This document shows, one piece after another, positions 1 through 8,983 of a stretch of DNA of 64,000 nucleotides. Position 1 is the stretch's first letter. The number at the start of each line of letters is the position of its first letter. The notes under the pieces were generated by a model. The model was given only the letters and a program-made list of their open reading frames with translations. It was not told the origin of the DNA and made no database searches. Both the position numbers and the translations under genes were made by a program. This DNA is from Phycisphaerales bacterium (GTDB taxonomy: Bacteria > Planctomycetota > Phycisphaerae > UBA1845 > Fen-1342), in assembly GCA_016716475.1 (NCBI GenBank), contig JADJWG010000001.1, forward strand, positions 434,001 to 498,000, given 5' to 3'.

Positions 1-1
1 A

Positions 2-3000
2 GTTCTCAACCGCATCGCCCACGATGACCCGGTCCACCCACGCTCGGTCGTGGGAGGCCCGCGTCTGGCGCTCGACGACGAGGTCGCCACGATCCTCGTC
101 AAAGCCCTCGAGAAGGAGCCCGCCCGGCGCTACCAGACCGCCGGCGAACTCGCACTCGACCTGCGACGCCGACTCAACGGTGAACCCATCGAGGCCAAGC
201 GCGCCAGTGGCCTCTACATGTTCCGCAAGGCGTTGCGGCGCTACCGCCTGCAAGCGGCCACGGCTGCGCTGATTGTCTGCATGCTGATCGGCTTCGCGAT
301 CACGTTTGCCGCGCTCTTCACCTCCGAGCGCGAGGCCCGCAGCCGCGCCGACGCGCAGACCCGCGAGGCCGAAGCGCGCACCGCTGAAGCCCGCGACCTG
401 GCGCTCGCACAGGAACGCGCATTTCAGGAAGCGATGCGTGCCCAGCAGCGCCTGCGCCGCGCCCTCGTGCGACAGCAGATTCAACGCGGCGACCTCGCCC
501 TGGTCCGGGGAGACTTCCGCGAAGCACGCGACAGTTACTGGCAGGCCTATGAGGTCGCTCCCGGACCGGCCGCCACCTGGGCTCTGCGGCGCTATTACCT
601 CGAGACTCCGGACAACGGTGCCCAGCGCCTCGCCTTTGAGTCCCACGGACCTACGCGCCTCGCGAGCGGCGGCACCCTCGCAGCGGTCTGCCCGACCCCT
701 GGCACGATCGTCGTGCGTTCACTGCTGGACGGGCATACGCTGCACGCCGTGCACGTCCCCGGACCCGTACAGCTTCTCGACCTGCGCGACGACGGCACGC
801 TTGCAGCCGTCGGCGATCGCTGGGTGCGGGTCTGGCGGCCGGGAGAACTCGCGCCACAATTGACCGTTCACCTCCCTTTCGATTCGACCCCGCAGTCCGT
901 GTTTGCCCTCGACGGGGGTGCGCGGGTCGCGTTGCTGCTGGGACGCCGGGCGCTCATCTTCGGCCCGCAACCGGAGGAGAGTCGTGCGGTGCTGCTACAG
1001 GGAAACGTGGCAGACACACCGAATTCCGACTACCGTGGCGGCACCCCGGTCTCGCGAGCAACCCTCAGCGACTACGACCCCATCCGCGGTGCTCTCGCGG
1101 TCATCACAACCGCGGGGGTCGAATGGGTACGCCTGAACGACCCCAACGCACAACGCTCCGAACTGGTCTGGCGCGGCAACGTGCCGGCTATCGCAGTCCG
1201 GTTTGATGGCGAGCAGGTGCTGGCCGTGCTGGCGGATGCGCTCTACGTCGCGCTCGCCGGCGATCTCGCCCTGGACCGCTGGACGCGCTTCCAGGATGTC
1301 GAGCCGGGCTGGACCACACTCGATCTGCGCAGCGGCGTCTCGGCGGTGGCCGTGGGCCGCCAGGATGGAATGCTCGCAGTCTTCAGCGGTGGCGTGGAGA
1401 TCGGCCGGTGGAGCTACAGTACCCCGGGTCTCCAGCAGCTTAGTTTGCAACCGGAACGCAGCGCCGTGCTGACGCTCGACGGTGCGACCTCGGTCACTTA
1501 CTGGTCACGGCCGGACGAGACCGCCCAGCGCCACCTTATCCAGGCGAGTGTCGCAAACGACTGGGCCGTGTCCGCCAATGGAATGCTGGCACTCCTGGCC
1601 CTGCCGCGCGACTGGGTCGTCGCGGTCCGTGCTGACGCTTCCGAACCCCCCCGGACCCTGCTGCGGCCGCGACTTTTCGGCGGCGGGGAAACATCCCTCG
1701 CCGTCAGTGCGGACGGCACTCGGGCCGTCGTCCGCGACCGCACTACCATCCGCCTCTGGGATGCGCAGCTTGATGCCCTCCAGACGCTGCGCTGGTCACA
1801 CGAACGGCTGATGGCGGCCGAACGGGTCGCGCTCAGTCATGATGGACGCTTGCTGGCCTTGCTTGCGCGGACCCCCCTCGGCGATCAACAGCAGATCGCG
1901 CTGCGCCGCTGGCCTGTTGAAAGCGAGGAGATCGACGCCACAGCGCTGGAACCGCGCCCCATAGACTTTGTCGGTGCCGCGGTGCGCGAGCTCGCGTTCT
2001 TCCCCGATTCGCACGACCTGCTGGTGGTACGCTCCAACGGTCACCTGCTGCGTGCAGACCCCGAACACCTGGCGGATCGAGGCGCACCGACGACACCCTG
2101 GCTCTCGCTGGATGGGGTTCCGGTGCGCGTCGCCTTCAGTCGCTCAGGCGCGCATCTCGCCGTTGCCTGCGAGGACAACGTGCTGCGCATCATTGCCGTC
2201 GCCACCTCTGAGGTGCAGCACCGCATCCCACTGAACGCACCCGTGAGCGCGCTCGCCTTCAACCCGCGGGACGAAATCCTCCTGGTGCGTGAGGTCACCG
2301 GCGAGATCCGCTTGATCGACCCGGTCGACGGCGAAACTTTATCCGCGTGGTCACAGCCCGCGGCCGGCCCGCGGCCCCTGGCCGCGTGGTTTGGCCGCAC
2401 CGATGACGGCCTGCTGATCGAAGAGGCCGGCAGTATCTTCGAGGTCCGGTTCGCCGAAGCCGACGACGTCATTGAGCGGAACCGCGCTTACGCGCGCGAG
2501 ACGCAGGTCTCCGGCGCGTTGGCCCAAGCCGAATTCGCGACGGCGTGGCGGGCGGCAACGGACCTGGCCCATGAGGCCCCGGCCCGTGGTTACGAGGCCC
2601 AGGTGGCCGTGCTCGAAGCCGCGTTGCGGCGCCCGGCGGTTGCAATTCCGCCGCTGTGGTGGGAAACCGCGCTGACCCATGCCACACCGGCCATTTCCAC
2701 ACGCCTCGCACACGCGGCTTACGAAGGCGAACGCTTCCCCCTCGCGCTGGACTGGTTTCGGGCAGCCGACGCCGAATCCGATTTCGGCCTCGACGCTTTC
2801 AGCCGACTGCGCCTGGCCGAGTGCGAATATCTCGCGGGGGACGCCGCCCGCGCCGAGGCGAGCTACGCGGCGGTCTTGCTGCTCGATGATTTTGATGCCG
2901 AGCGTGCGGCCACAGTGGCGCTTCAGCGTGTCGCGGCGCTGCTGGCCAGTGACCGCCTCGAGGAAGCCCGTCGCGTCGCGCTCCGGATTGGCGACCCCGA

Positions 3001-3355
3001 CGCGCGCGGGCGTAAACCGGATCTGGTCGCGGCGACCTTTGCCAGCGTGATCGCCCGCAGCATCACGGGCATCGAACGAGACAGCGCGCTCGCCGCAGCC
3101 GTCGACAGCATTGTCGCCGCCGTCGGGCAAAGGGCGCTGTTGTACCAGGACGACGAGCATTTCTTCGCCGGTGAACTGGCCCGACTGCGCGGCGAGCCAG
3201 AGACGGCCGCGGTACACTACCAACGCTGTGTAGACTTGGCGCGCGACGCATGGCCGTCGAATTGGGCGCGTTACCGGCTCGCAATGCTGATCGGGCAGAG
3301 CCCGGAACCGGCCGTCCCGGTCCGCCCGACTCGGAATGACAGCACGCCGCGGTAG
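2..3355 (+). CDS. Ser/Thr protein kinase with beta-propeller and TPR-like tail (5' partial)
   Basis: The reading frame is open from base 2 and its start lies before the window. Residues about 1-65 read as the end of a Hanks-type kinase C-lobe (VATILVKALEKEPARRYQTA). A membrane helix follows at about 84-106, then an Ala/Arg/Glu-rich coiled coil to about 185. The next roughly 650 residues are repeats resembling WD40 or quinoprotein blades, with recurrent LAVSADGTRAVVRD-type strands. The last 250 residues are helical and TPR-like. This architecture is typical of planctomycete membrane-anchored kinases that pair an inside kinase with a large outside propeller. Substrate is unknown and the catalytic loop is outside the window. 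The stop lies 19 bases before the purD start. Confidence 0.85.
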   Translation, partial: VLNRIAHDDPVHPRSVVGGPRLALDDEVATILVKALEKEPARRYQTAGELALDLRRRLNGEPIEAKRASGLYMFRKALRRYRLQAATAALIVCMLIGFAITFAALFTSEREARSRADAQTREAEARTAEARDLALAQERAFQEAMRAQQRLRRALVRQQIQRGDLALVRGDFREARDSYWQAYEVAPGPAATWALRRYYLETPDNGAQRLAFESHGPTRLASGGTLAAVCPTPGTIVVRSLLDGHTLHAVHVPGPVQLLDLRDDGTLAAVGDRWVRVWRPGELAPQLTVHLPFDSTPQSVFALDGGARVALLLGRRALIFGPQPEESRAVLLQGNVADTPNSDYRGGTPVSRATLSDYDPIRGALAVITTAGVEWVRLNDPNAQRSELVWRGNVPAIAVRFDGEQVLAVLADALYVALAGDLALDRWTRFQDVEPGWTTLDLRSGVSAVAVGRQDGMLAVFSGGVEIGRWSYSTPGLQQLSLQPERSAVLTLDGATSVTYWSRPDETAQRHLIQASVANDWAVSANGMLALLALPRDWVVAVRADASEPPRTLLRPRLFGGGETSLAVSADGTRAVVRDRTTIRLWDAQLDALQTLRWSHERLMAAERVALSHDGRLLALLARTPLGDQQQIALRRWPVESEEIDATALEPRPIDFVGAAVRELAFFPDSHDLLVVRSNGHLLRADPEHLADRGAPTTPWLSLDGVPVRVAFSRSGAHLAVACEDNVLRIIAVATSEVQHRIPLNAPVSALAFNPRDEILLVREVTGEIRLIDPVDGETLSAWSQPAAGPRPLAAWFGRTDDGLLIEEAGSIFEVRFAEADDVIERNRAYARETQVSGALAQAEFATAWRAATDLAHEAPARGYEAQVAVLEAALRRPAVAIPPLWWETALTHATPAISTRLAHAAYEGERFPLALDWFRAADAESDFGLDAFSRLRLAECEYLAGDAARAEASYAAVLLLDDFDAERAATVALQRVAALLASDRLEEARRVALRIGDPDARGRKPDLVAATFASVIARSITGIERDSALAAAVDSIVAAVGQRALLYQDDEHFFAGELARLRGEPETAAVHYQRCVDLARDAWPSNWARYRLAMLIGQSPEPAVPVRPTRNDSTPR

Positions 3356-3374
3356 CTGTTTCGAAGGAGTTTGC

Positions 3375-4637
3375 ATGGATGTTCTCGTGATCGGCTCGGG
3401 CGGCCGTGAGCACGCCCTGTGCCACGCTCTGCGCCGTTCGCGCCGGCTGGGGCGGTTGTTCATCCTGCCAGGCAACCCCGGCACGGCCGCGCTGGGAACG
3501 AATGTGCGCGGCGATGTCAACGACATCGCCCGCGCTCTCGAGATTGCGCGCCGCGAGAAAATCGATCTCACGATCGTCGGCCCGGAAGATCCGCTCGCCG
3601 GGGGCCTGGTCGACGCGTTTGAAGCAGCGGGTCACCGCATCTTCGGCCCGTGCAAGGCAGCGGCGGAACTGGAATCCAACAAGGCCTTCGCCAAACAGCT
3701 CATGCGCCAATATGCCGTACCGACGGCCGAAGCCCGCATTTTCGACGATTTCGAGCTCGCTCAGCAGTACATCGCCTCACGCGACGACGCCGTAGTCATC
3801 AAGGCCGCCGGACTCGCCAAGGGCAAGGGGGTCGTCGTCTGCGAAGATCCGTCTGATGGTCTCATCGCAGCGGAAAAGATGCTGGTGCATGGTCAGTTCG
3901 GCGCGGCCGGCCGGCAGATCGTGGTGGAGGAGCGGCTGCTCGGGCGCGAGGCATCACTGCTGGCAATCGTGGACGGCCACACGTCGTACCTGCTCGAGAC
4001 CGCCCAGGATCACAAGCGCCTCCGAGACGGTGACGCGGGCCCCAATACCGGTGGCATGGGGGCGTTCTCACCCTCACCGGTGCTCACCGACGCACTCGTG
4101 CAACAGGTGCAATCACAGATCCTGGTACCCGTACTGGACGGCCTTGTGCGGCAGGAGATGCCCTATCGCGGCGTACTTTACATCGGGTTGATGGTGACCA
4201 GCGCGGGCCCCAAGGTGCTCGAATTCAACTGCCGTTTCGGTGATCCGGAGACTCAGGTCATCCTCCCGCGGCTGAAATCCGACCTGCTCGACCTGCTCGA
4301 GGCCGCAGTCACCGGCCAGCTCGAACAAGTCGAGGTGCGCTGGGATCCACGACCGGCCTTGTGCGTGGTGATGGCTGCGGCCGGCTACCCGGATGTCTCT
4401 ACCCCTGCCGTGCCGATTCGCGGCATTCCGGAGCCCACCGACGACGTCATCGTATTCCACGCCGGGACTGCGAAGCGCGGCTCCGAACTCGTCACCGCGG
4501 GCGGCCGTGTGCTGGGTGTAACGGCGCTGGGCGATACGCTCTCGGCCGCACACACGCGCGTGTACGAGACGGTCGCCCGTATCCAGTTCGATGGTGCGCA
4601 GTTCCGCACGGACATCGGACAGCCCGCGGCCGATTGA
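3375..4637 (+). CDS. purD: Phosphoribosylamine-glycine ligase (GARS)
   Basis: The enzyme joins 5-phosphoribosylamine and glycine using ATP, the second step of de novo purine synthesis, in the cytoplasm. The 420 residues match the usual family length. The N-terminus has the GSGGREHA motif, the ATP-grasp core carries KAAGLAKGKGV, the family signature QDHKRLRDGDAGPNTGGMG is present, and EFNCRFGDPETQ supplies metal ligands. I chose the ATG at 3375 because a GAAGGA ribosome-binding site sits just upstream and the protein then begins MDVLVIGSGG; the frame is open further upstream but has no support. purH is about 21 kb away, so the purine genes are dispersed rather than in one operon. Confidence 0.97.
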   Translation: MDVLVIGSGGREHALCHALRRSRRLGRLFILPGNPGTAALGTNVRGDVNDIARALEIARREKIDLTIVGPEDPLAGGLVDAFEAAGHRIFGPCKAAAELESNKAFAKQLMRQYAVPTAEARIFDDFELAQQYIASRDDAVVIKAAGLAKGKGVVVCEDPSDGLIAAEKMLVHGQFGAAGRQIVVEERLLGREASLLAIVDGHTSYLLETAQDHKRLRDGDAGPNTGGMGAFSPSPVLTDALVQQVQSQILVPVLDGLVRQEMPYRGVLYIGLMVTSAGPKVLEFNCRFGDPETQVILPRLKSDLLDLLEAAVTGQLEQVEVRWDPRPALCVVMAAAGYPDVSTPAVPIRGIPEPTDDVIVFHAGTAKRGSELVTAGGRVLGVTALGDTLSAAHTRVYETVARIQFDGAQFRTDIGQPAAD

Positions 4638-4716
4638 GGGCGCCGCGTTTCCACCACACTCCTTCCCGTGCACCGCTTCCGCGGTTACATTCACGTCCCC
4701 GTACGAGGATGCTGCG

Positions 4717-5145
4717 ATGCTGTTCATCGGTGACATCCACATCTACGTCAGCGACTTCACGCTTGCCCTGCGATTCTGGGCGGATGGCCTGCGGCTCGAA
4801 GTGGCTGAGAAGGAAGTCAGCACCCATGCGGGCTATGCACGGCTGAACTTCCCCGACGGCGGCACTTCCATTCGGCTGCTCGGCCCAGTCGAACCTTGGC
4901 CGCAGGGCGAGCGCCTCCCGAGCACGAAATATCCGACTGTCCGCTTCGACATTACCACGACCACCTTCGACGAGACACTCGTGCGTCTGATCGAGCACGG
5001 CGGCCGACAGGTCGACGACATCGAAAGCTACCAGAATCTGCGCATCGTCACGCTCGCTGATCCCGATGGCAACCTGTTTGAGCTGCTCGAACTCGATGAG
5101 GATGAGGACGACCGCGCGCTCGACACCGCGTCGGAAGTAACCTGA
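4717..5145 (+). CDS. VOC (glyoxalase/bleomycin-resistance fold) family protein
   Basis: The 142-residue protein has the paired beta-alpha-beta-beta-beta pattern of vicinal-oxygen-chelate proteins: IGDIHIYVSDFTLALRFWADGLRL at the start, a YARLNFPDGGTSIRLL strand, then VTLADPDGNLFELLEL at the end. The final Glu within DPDGNLFELLEL and the His in GDIHIYV are in the usual metal-ligand places. Substrate cannot be told; the family includes glyoxalase I, dioxygenases and resistance proteins. The ATG at 4717 follows a GAGGA site at 4705-4709; the frame extends upstream into purD but without a site. It lies 79 bases after purD in the same direction. Confidence 0.8.
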   Translation: MLFIGDIHIYVSDFTLALRFWADGLRLEVAEKEVSTHAGYARLNFPDGGTSIRLLGPVEPWPQGERLPSTKYPTVRFDITTTTFDETLVRLIEHGGRQVDDIESYQNLRIVTLADPDGNLFELLELDEDEDDRALDTASEVT

Positions 5146-5238
5146 CTGCTCGCCAGGGTCTGCGTGCCACGGGCCGCGCGCGACCAGGCACGTTCCTGTC
5201 TGATGACCAGGCCACCGACCGGGAGGACCGGCCGTACC

Positions 5239-6687
5239 ATGAAATTGCACAACCTCATCTTCCTCGGCATGCTGGCAGGTGTGGCGGTGGGTTTCGGGCT
5301 CTGGCAAGTTGCGGAAGTCGCAGCCAAGTCCGGCACGGCCCCCCCCGCGTGGCATGGTCCGGTGCTGTGGACACTCGACCTGCTCGGGCCGACGCTTTTC
5401 ATGGGCCTGCTGCGCATGATCATCGCGCCGCTGATCCTTGCAAGCATCGTGGCGGGGGTCACGAGTCTGCCGAACCTGCGGCAACTCGGCTCGATCGGCT
5501 GGAAGACTCTGGTCTATTACATGCTGACCACCACCCTCGCGGTCGGCATCGGTCTGGCGGCCGTACTGATCATCCGCCCAGGTGAACGTCCCGCCTCCCA
5601 GGAGGCCCGTGACCGGGCCCTGTCGGAGCAGTCCACGCTGCGGGAGCGCTATGCGGACATCAGTGGTCAGCGGGCCCTCGACGGCGCCGGCACCCCGCGT
5701 CCCGAGTACGTCGCCTGGCTGCGGGGACAGCGGCAACTGGCCGGCGCAGAGGGCTCGCGCTACGAAGCACAGCAACGTGCCATCCGGGCCGCCGAACAGC
5801 GGACTCCCGGGGAGATCTTCATTAACGACATCCTGGCGCCGATGCTGTCGAATCCCTTCGCCGCACTGGCTGATACGAATGCACTGGGCATCATCTGCTT
5901 CGCGCTGCTGCTGGGCATCGCGTGTTCCTTCGTTGGCGCCCCCGCCCAGCCGGTCGTGCAGTTCTTCCAGGGGCTCAACGGCGTGATCATGCAGATCACG
6001 CAGTGGCTCATGTCCGTGTCCCCCATCGCGATCGCCTGCATCGTGGCCAAGCTGGTCGCCGATACCGGCCCGAGCGTGTTCGTCAGTCTGGGCTGGTACT
6101 GCGCGACAGTCATCGGCGGAATCGGGCTGCACATTCTGCTGCTGCTCGCGATCTGCGCGCTGGTCGGTCGCATTGGTCCGCGCCGTCTCTGGCAGGGCCT
6201 GCGCGAGGCCTACATGATCGCGTTCTCGACGCGGTCCAGCGCAGCGACCCTGCCGGTGACGATCAATTGCGTCACCCGCAAACTCGGCGTATCGCCCAAG
6301 GTGGCGAACTTCTCGCTGCCGCTCGGCGCTACCATGAACATGGACGGCACCGCGCTCTACGAAGGGGTTGCAATCATCTTTCTGATTCAGATCTTCGGCG
6401 GGCTCGACGATGTACAGATCACCATGACCGCCATGACTACCCTGCTCATCTTCATCACGGCTGTCCTGGCCTCGGTGGGCGCCGCGGCCGTACCCAACGC
6501 CGGCCTCGTCACGATGGTGATCGTCGCCAACGCGGTCAACCTGCCGATCTACTACATCCCGCTGATCTTCGCGGTTGATGCCGTGCTCGACATGTTCCGT
6601 ACCTCGACCAATGTCCTCGGCGACGCGGTCGGTGCCATCGTGGTCGACCGGCTGGAGCATGGGTCCAGTGGTCCCCCACTGGCCTGA
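5239..6687 (+). CDS. Dicarboxylate/amino acid:cation symporter (DAACS family)
   Basis: The 482-residue protein is an inner-membrane secondary transporter of the GltP/DctA type, taking up dicarboxylates or acidic/neutral amino acids with Na+ or H+. It has the serine-rich re-entrant loop AFSTRSSAATLPVT, the NMDGTALYEG motif in helix 7, and the helix 8 signature DAVLDMFRTSTNVLGD. A hydrophilic insertion of about 75 residues (about 117-190, ending near GEIFINDILAP) sits between helices 3 and 4, as in some bacterial glutamate-transporter homologues. The ATG at 5239 follows GGGAGGA at 5221-5227. Substrate specificity is not decidable by eye. It converges on the LuxR gene and shares a hairpin with it. 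Confidence 0.92.
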   Translation: MKLHNLIFLGMLAGVAVGFGLWQVAEVAAKSGTAPPAWHGPVLWTLDLLGPTLFMGLLRMIIAPLILASIVAGVTSLPNLRQLGSIGWKTLVYYMLTTTLAVGIGLAAVLIIRPGERPASQEARDRALSEQSTLRERYADISGQRALDGAGTPRPEYVAWLRGQRQLAGAEGSRYEAQQRAIRAAEQRTPGEIFINDILAPMLSNPFAALADTNALGIICFALLLGIACSFVGAPAQPVVQFFQGLNGVIMQITQWLMSVSPIAIACIVAKLVADTGPSVFVSLGWYCATVIGGIGLHILLLLAICALVGRIGPRRLWQGLREAYMIAFSTRSSAATLPVTINCVTRKLGVSPKVANFSLPLGATMNMDGTALYEGVAIIFLIQIFGGLDDVQITMTAMTTLLIFITAVLASVGAAAVPNAGLVTMVIVANAVNLPIYYIPLIFAVDAVLDMFRTSTNVLGDAVGAIVVDRLEHGSSGPPLA

Positions 6688-6708
6688 GCCGCGCGTGTGC
6701 GGCTCAGG
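6683..6708. terminator. Perfect hairpin shared by two convergent genes
   Basis: Ten bases at 6683-6692 pair perfectly with 6699-6708 around a 6-base loop. The left arm holds the TGA stop of the symporter and the right arm holds, on the other strand, the TGA stop of the LuxR-type gene. There is no U-run on either side. It is probably a bidirectional 3' end element, either a terminator or an RNA stabiliser. Confidence 0.6.
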
Positions 6709-7381
6709 GTTCGACGAGGTGATGACGGATCGCGTAGCGCGCCAGCTCCACCCGGTCACGCACCCCGAGCTTACGCAGCAGTCCTGTACGGTAGGAATCC
6801 GCGGTCTTGTAGCTGATGCCCATCAACTCCGCCGCATCACGCAGTGCCAGGCCGCGCGCCAGCAGCGGCAACAGCTCCGCCTCGCGTCGCGAAAGGCGCG
6901 CCGCGTGGGCTGCGGTGCGCCGACCATGCTCCAGCAGCGACAGGATGTGCGCCGGGAACCAGGTCTCGCGCCTGAGCAAGGCGCAAACGGCGGCACAGAG
7001 GTCCTGCGGTTCGACATCCTTCGGTACATAGCCATCGAGCGCGCAGCCGCTCCACCAGGAGATGTGACCCGCATCCGTCGCGCCGGAGACAATCAGCAGC
7101 CGGGCCTCGGGATGGTGCCGCCGGATGCGCTCCAGCACTTCCAGCGCCTCCGCCCGCGGCGCATCCACAATGCAGATGACGACTTGCGGTTGGCCGCACG
7201 GCGTCGGCCGGTTCTGTGGTGCGCCGAAATCCGCGTCGGCCAGCACCCACGGTTGCCCATACGCAGCGAGCAGGACCCGATAGGCCGCCCGATCAAGCGC
7301 ATGGCGCGCCACAATCTGAATGAGCGGTCCGGCGCGGTCCGACGACGATAGGGCTGGGTTTTCCTGCGTGTCTGTCGACAT
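6704..7381 (-). CDS. LuxR-family regulator with degenerate receiver domain
   Basis: The 225-residue protein resembles a NarL/FixJ response regulator. Its C-terminus (about 160-225) is a LuxR/GerE helix-turn-helix: LSRREAELLPLLARGLALRDAAELMGISYKTADSYRTGLLRKLGV. The N-terminal part folds like a receiver, with strands LIQIVARH, VVICIV and ARLLIVSGATD and the conserved GYVPKD lysine. The acidic pair after strand 1 is replaced by Ala-Arg and the phospho-acceptor position is not an Asp, so phosphorylation is unlikely. No sensor kinase is adjacent. It points towards the symporter, which it could regulate, but that is inference. Confidence 0.85.
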   Translation of the reverse strand: MSTDTQENPALSSSDRAGPLIQIVARHALDRAAYRVLLAAYGQPWVLADADFGAPQNRPTPCGQPQVVICIVDAPRAEALEVLERIRRHHPEARLLIVSGATDAGHISWWSGCALDGYVPKDVEPQDLCAAVCALLRRETWFPAHILSLLEHGRRTAAHAARLSRREAELLPLLARGLALRDAAELMGISYKTADSYRTGLLRKLGVRDRVELARYAIRHHLVEP

Positions 7382-7594
7382 GACCAGACCCCCATGGAGA
7401 GCCGGCAGACCAACTCAGGACCGCCTTGTGGCCGCTGCCCGCGCTCTCCAACCATTCACGAGCATAACATGTCGATGCTCGAACGCGAGTGGGTATTTTC
7501 CCCCTGTGCTGGTGTACTCCTCGTTCTCGCGAACGCCGCCCCCGAGCACACCAAGGCAATGGCTCGGCCACCCTCACCCTACGCGAAACGAAAC

Positions 7595-8503
7595 CTAGCG
7601 CGGCGGCGTTTGAAGTCCCAGCAGGCCCATCACCTGCTGCAAGTCTTCCCACGCTTCTTTCTTCGCGGGCGGATTGCGCAGCAGGTACGCCGGATGAAAT
7701 GTCGGCATGAGCTTCGCTACGGGCAGGCCGAAAGCCGCCAGTTCCGGTGGCGGAAAGTCGTGGAAGACTCCACGCAGCTTTCCGATCGGGGTCTTGGTGG
7801 ACAGCAGCGTCTGCGACGCCGGTCGACCCAGCGTGACGATGACCTTCGGCCGTAGAATCGCCAACTGCCTGAACAGGTAGGGACTGCAAGCCGCCATCTC
7901 ATCGTCTTCGGGCGTGCGGTTGCCGGGAGGGCGGCACTTGACGACATTGCAGATGTAGACCTGGTCGCGCGTCAACGACATCGCGGCGATCATGCGCGTG
8001 AGTAACTGGCCGGCGCGGCCCACGAACGGTTCGCCCTGCGCATCCTCGTCGGCCCCGGGTCCCTCGCCCACGAACACAAGCTCCGGGCGAACCCGACCCA
8101 CTCCAAAGACCGTCTGCGTACGGCCCTCGAACAGTCGGCACTTCCGGCACCCGCGAACAAGCCCCTCGTCCAGCGATTGGAGCGCGGCCGCGGCCTCCGA
8201 GACGCTCAGTTCCCGCGTACACAAAGGCGGGAGATCCACGTCATCCACCACTCCGATGCGTCCCCCCGCACTGCCACCGGCCGTTCTCCCGCCGGAGATC
8301 CGCGCGGGCGGCGGCACCGCCCCCGGCTGCCCCTGCCCGTTGCTGCGCTGCGGAGTAGCCACGGCCTCGGCAACAGGAGCCGACCACGAGTGGCCAAGCA
8401 GGGCCCGCAGTCGGCGGGACGCTTCGTCAGCCGGTAGCGGGTAAAGCGGTATTCCGAGCCGCTGCTCGTTACGGAGCCAGTTTCGAAGGGCTTCCGATTG
8501 CAT
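7595..8503 (-). CDS. Uracil-DNA glycosylase, family 4 (Fe-S type)
   Basis: Removes uracil from DNA after cytosine deamination, starting base-excision repair. The conserved core occupies the C-terminal 200 residues: CRKC, then LVFVGEGPGADEDAQGEPFVGRAG (motif 1 and the uracil pocket), CNVVKCRPPGNRTPEDDEMAAC with the other Fe-S cysteines, and HPAYLLRNP near the end. About 100 N-terminal residues are variable and Gly/Ala-rich, as is usual in this subfamily. The ATG at 8503 is preferred; an in-frame GTG at 8551 starts 3 bases after the stop of the upstream PEGA gene. The two genes probably share a transcript. Confidence 0.92.
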   Translation of the reverse strand: MQSEALRNWLRNEQRLGIPLYPLPADEASRRLRALLGHSWSAPVAEAVATPQRSNGQGQPGAVPPPARISGGRTAGGSAGGRIGVVDDVDLPPLCTRELSVSEAAAALQSLDEGLVRGCRKCRLFEGRTQTVFGVGRVRPELVFVGEGPGADEDAQGEPFVGRAGQLLTRMIAAMSLTRDQVYICNVVKCRPPGNRTPEDDEMAACSPYLFRQLAILRPKVIVTLGRPASQTLLSTKTPIGKLRGVFHDFPPPELAAFGLPVAKLMPTFHPAYLLRNPPAKKEAWEDLQQVMGLLGLQTPPR

Positions 8504-8554
8504 ATCCACTGCCACGGCGCTCCTGCGCTTCAATGGGCCACCCGCAAACACGCT

Positions 8555-8983
8555 TCAAGGGGCCTCGTCCCCGGCTTGCGACCGCAACTCGACGGCCCGC
8601 TCTACCAGATCGGACGTCGTCGGCTGCTGCGCCGGCTGCAATTCGTAGACCGGGAAATCGTGTACGTCCCGAATCATCCCCGGCCAGAGGCACTCCACCA
8701 GGAAATCGACCGGTGGGTACTGCCACCATGGCGTTTCCAGGCGATGGTTCGTCTTCAACGTCTCGTAACCTGGCTTGCGAAAGACCAGGTCGTAGTCACC
8801 GTACCAGGTGAAACTGAACTGCGCCGGAGTGGCCCCGATTTCCTCGTCATTGACGAAGACCAACGCTCCCGACGGCCGCGTGTCGATGCGCCCGATCCGC
8901 TCGACGCAGCCCGTGCAGATCAGCCCCGTGGAAAGCATCCCCGCGAAAGTCCAGATTCGCCTGCCGCGCGTGGTTCCGATCAT
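8555..8983 (-). CDS. PEGA-domain lipoprotein
   Basis: The 142-residue protein starts with a charged segment and a hydrophobic stretch ending CTGC, close to a lipobox, so it is probably lipid-anchored. Residues about 30-75 form a PEGA domain (IDTRPSGALVFVNDEEIGATPAQFSFTWYGDYDLVFRKPGYET), a surface beta fold common in planctomycetes. The rest is not recognised. The ATG at 8983 has AGAAGGA about 7 bases upstream. It is the first gene of a probable two-gene unit with the uracil-DNA glycosylase; no functional link is evident. Confidence 0.8.
   Translation of the reverse strand: MIGTTRGRRIWTFAGMLSTGLICTGCVERIGRIDTRPSGALVFVNDEEIGATPAQFSFTWYGDYDLVFRKPGYETLKTNHRLETPWWQYPPVDFLVECLWPGMIRDVHDFPVYELQPAQQPTTSDLVERAVELRSQAGDEAP

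Noticed and set aside
4492..6759. Long antisense open frame of 755 codons opposite purD and the symporter
   Set aside because: GC-rich third codon positions create long shadow frames. The sense strand has strong family matches and the antisense product is His/Asp/Arg-rich with no domain.
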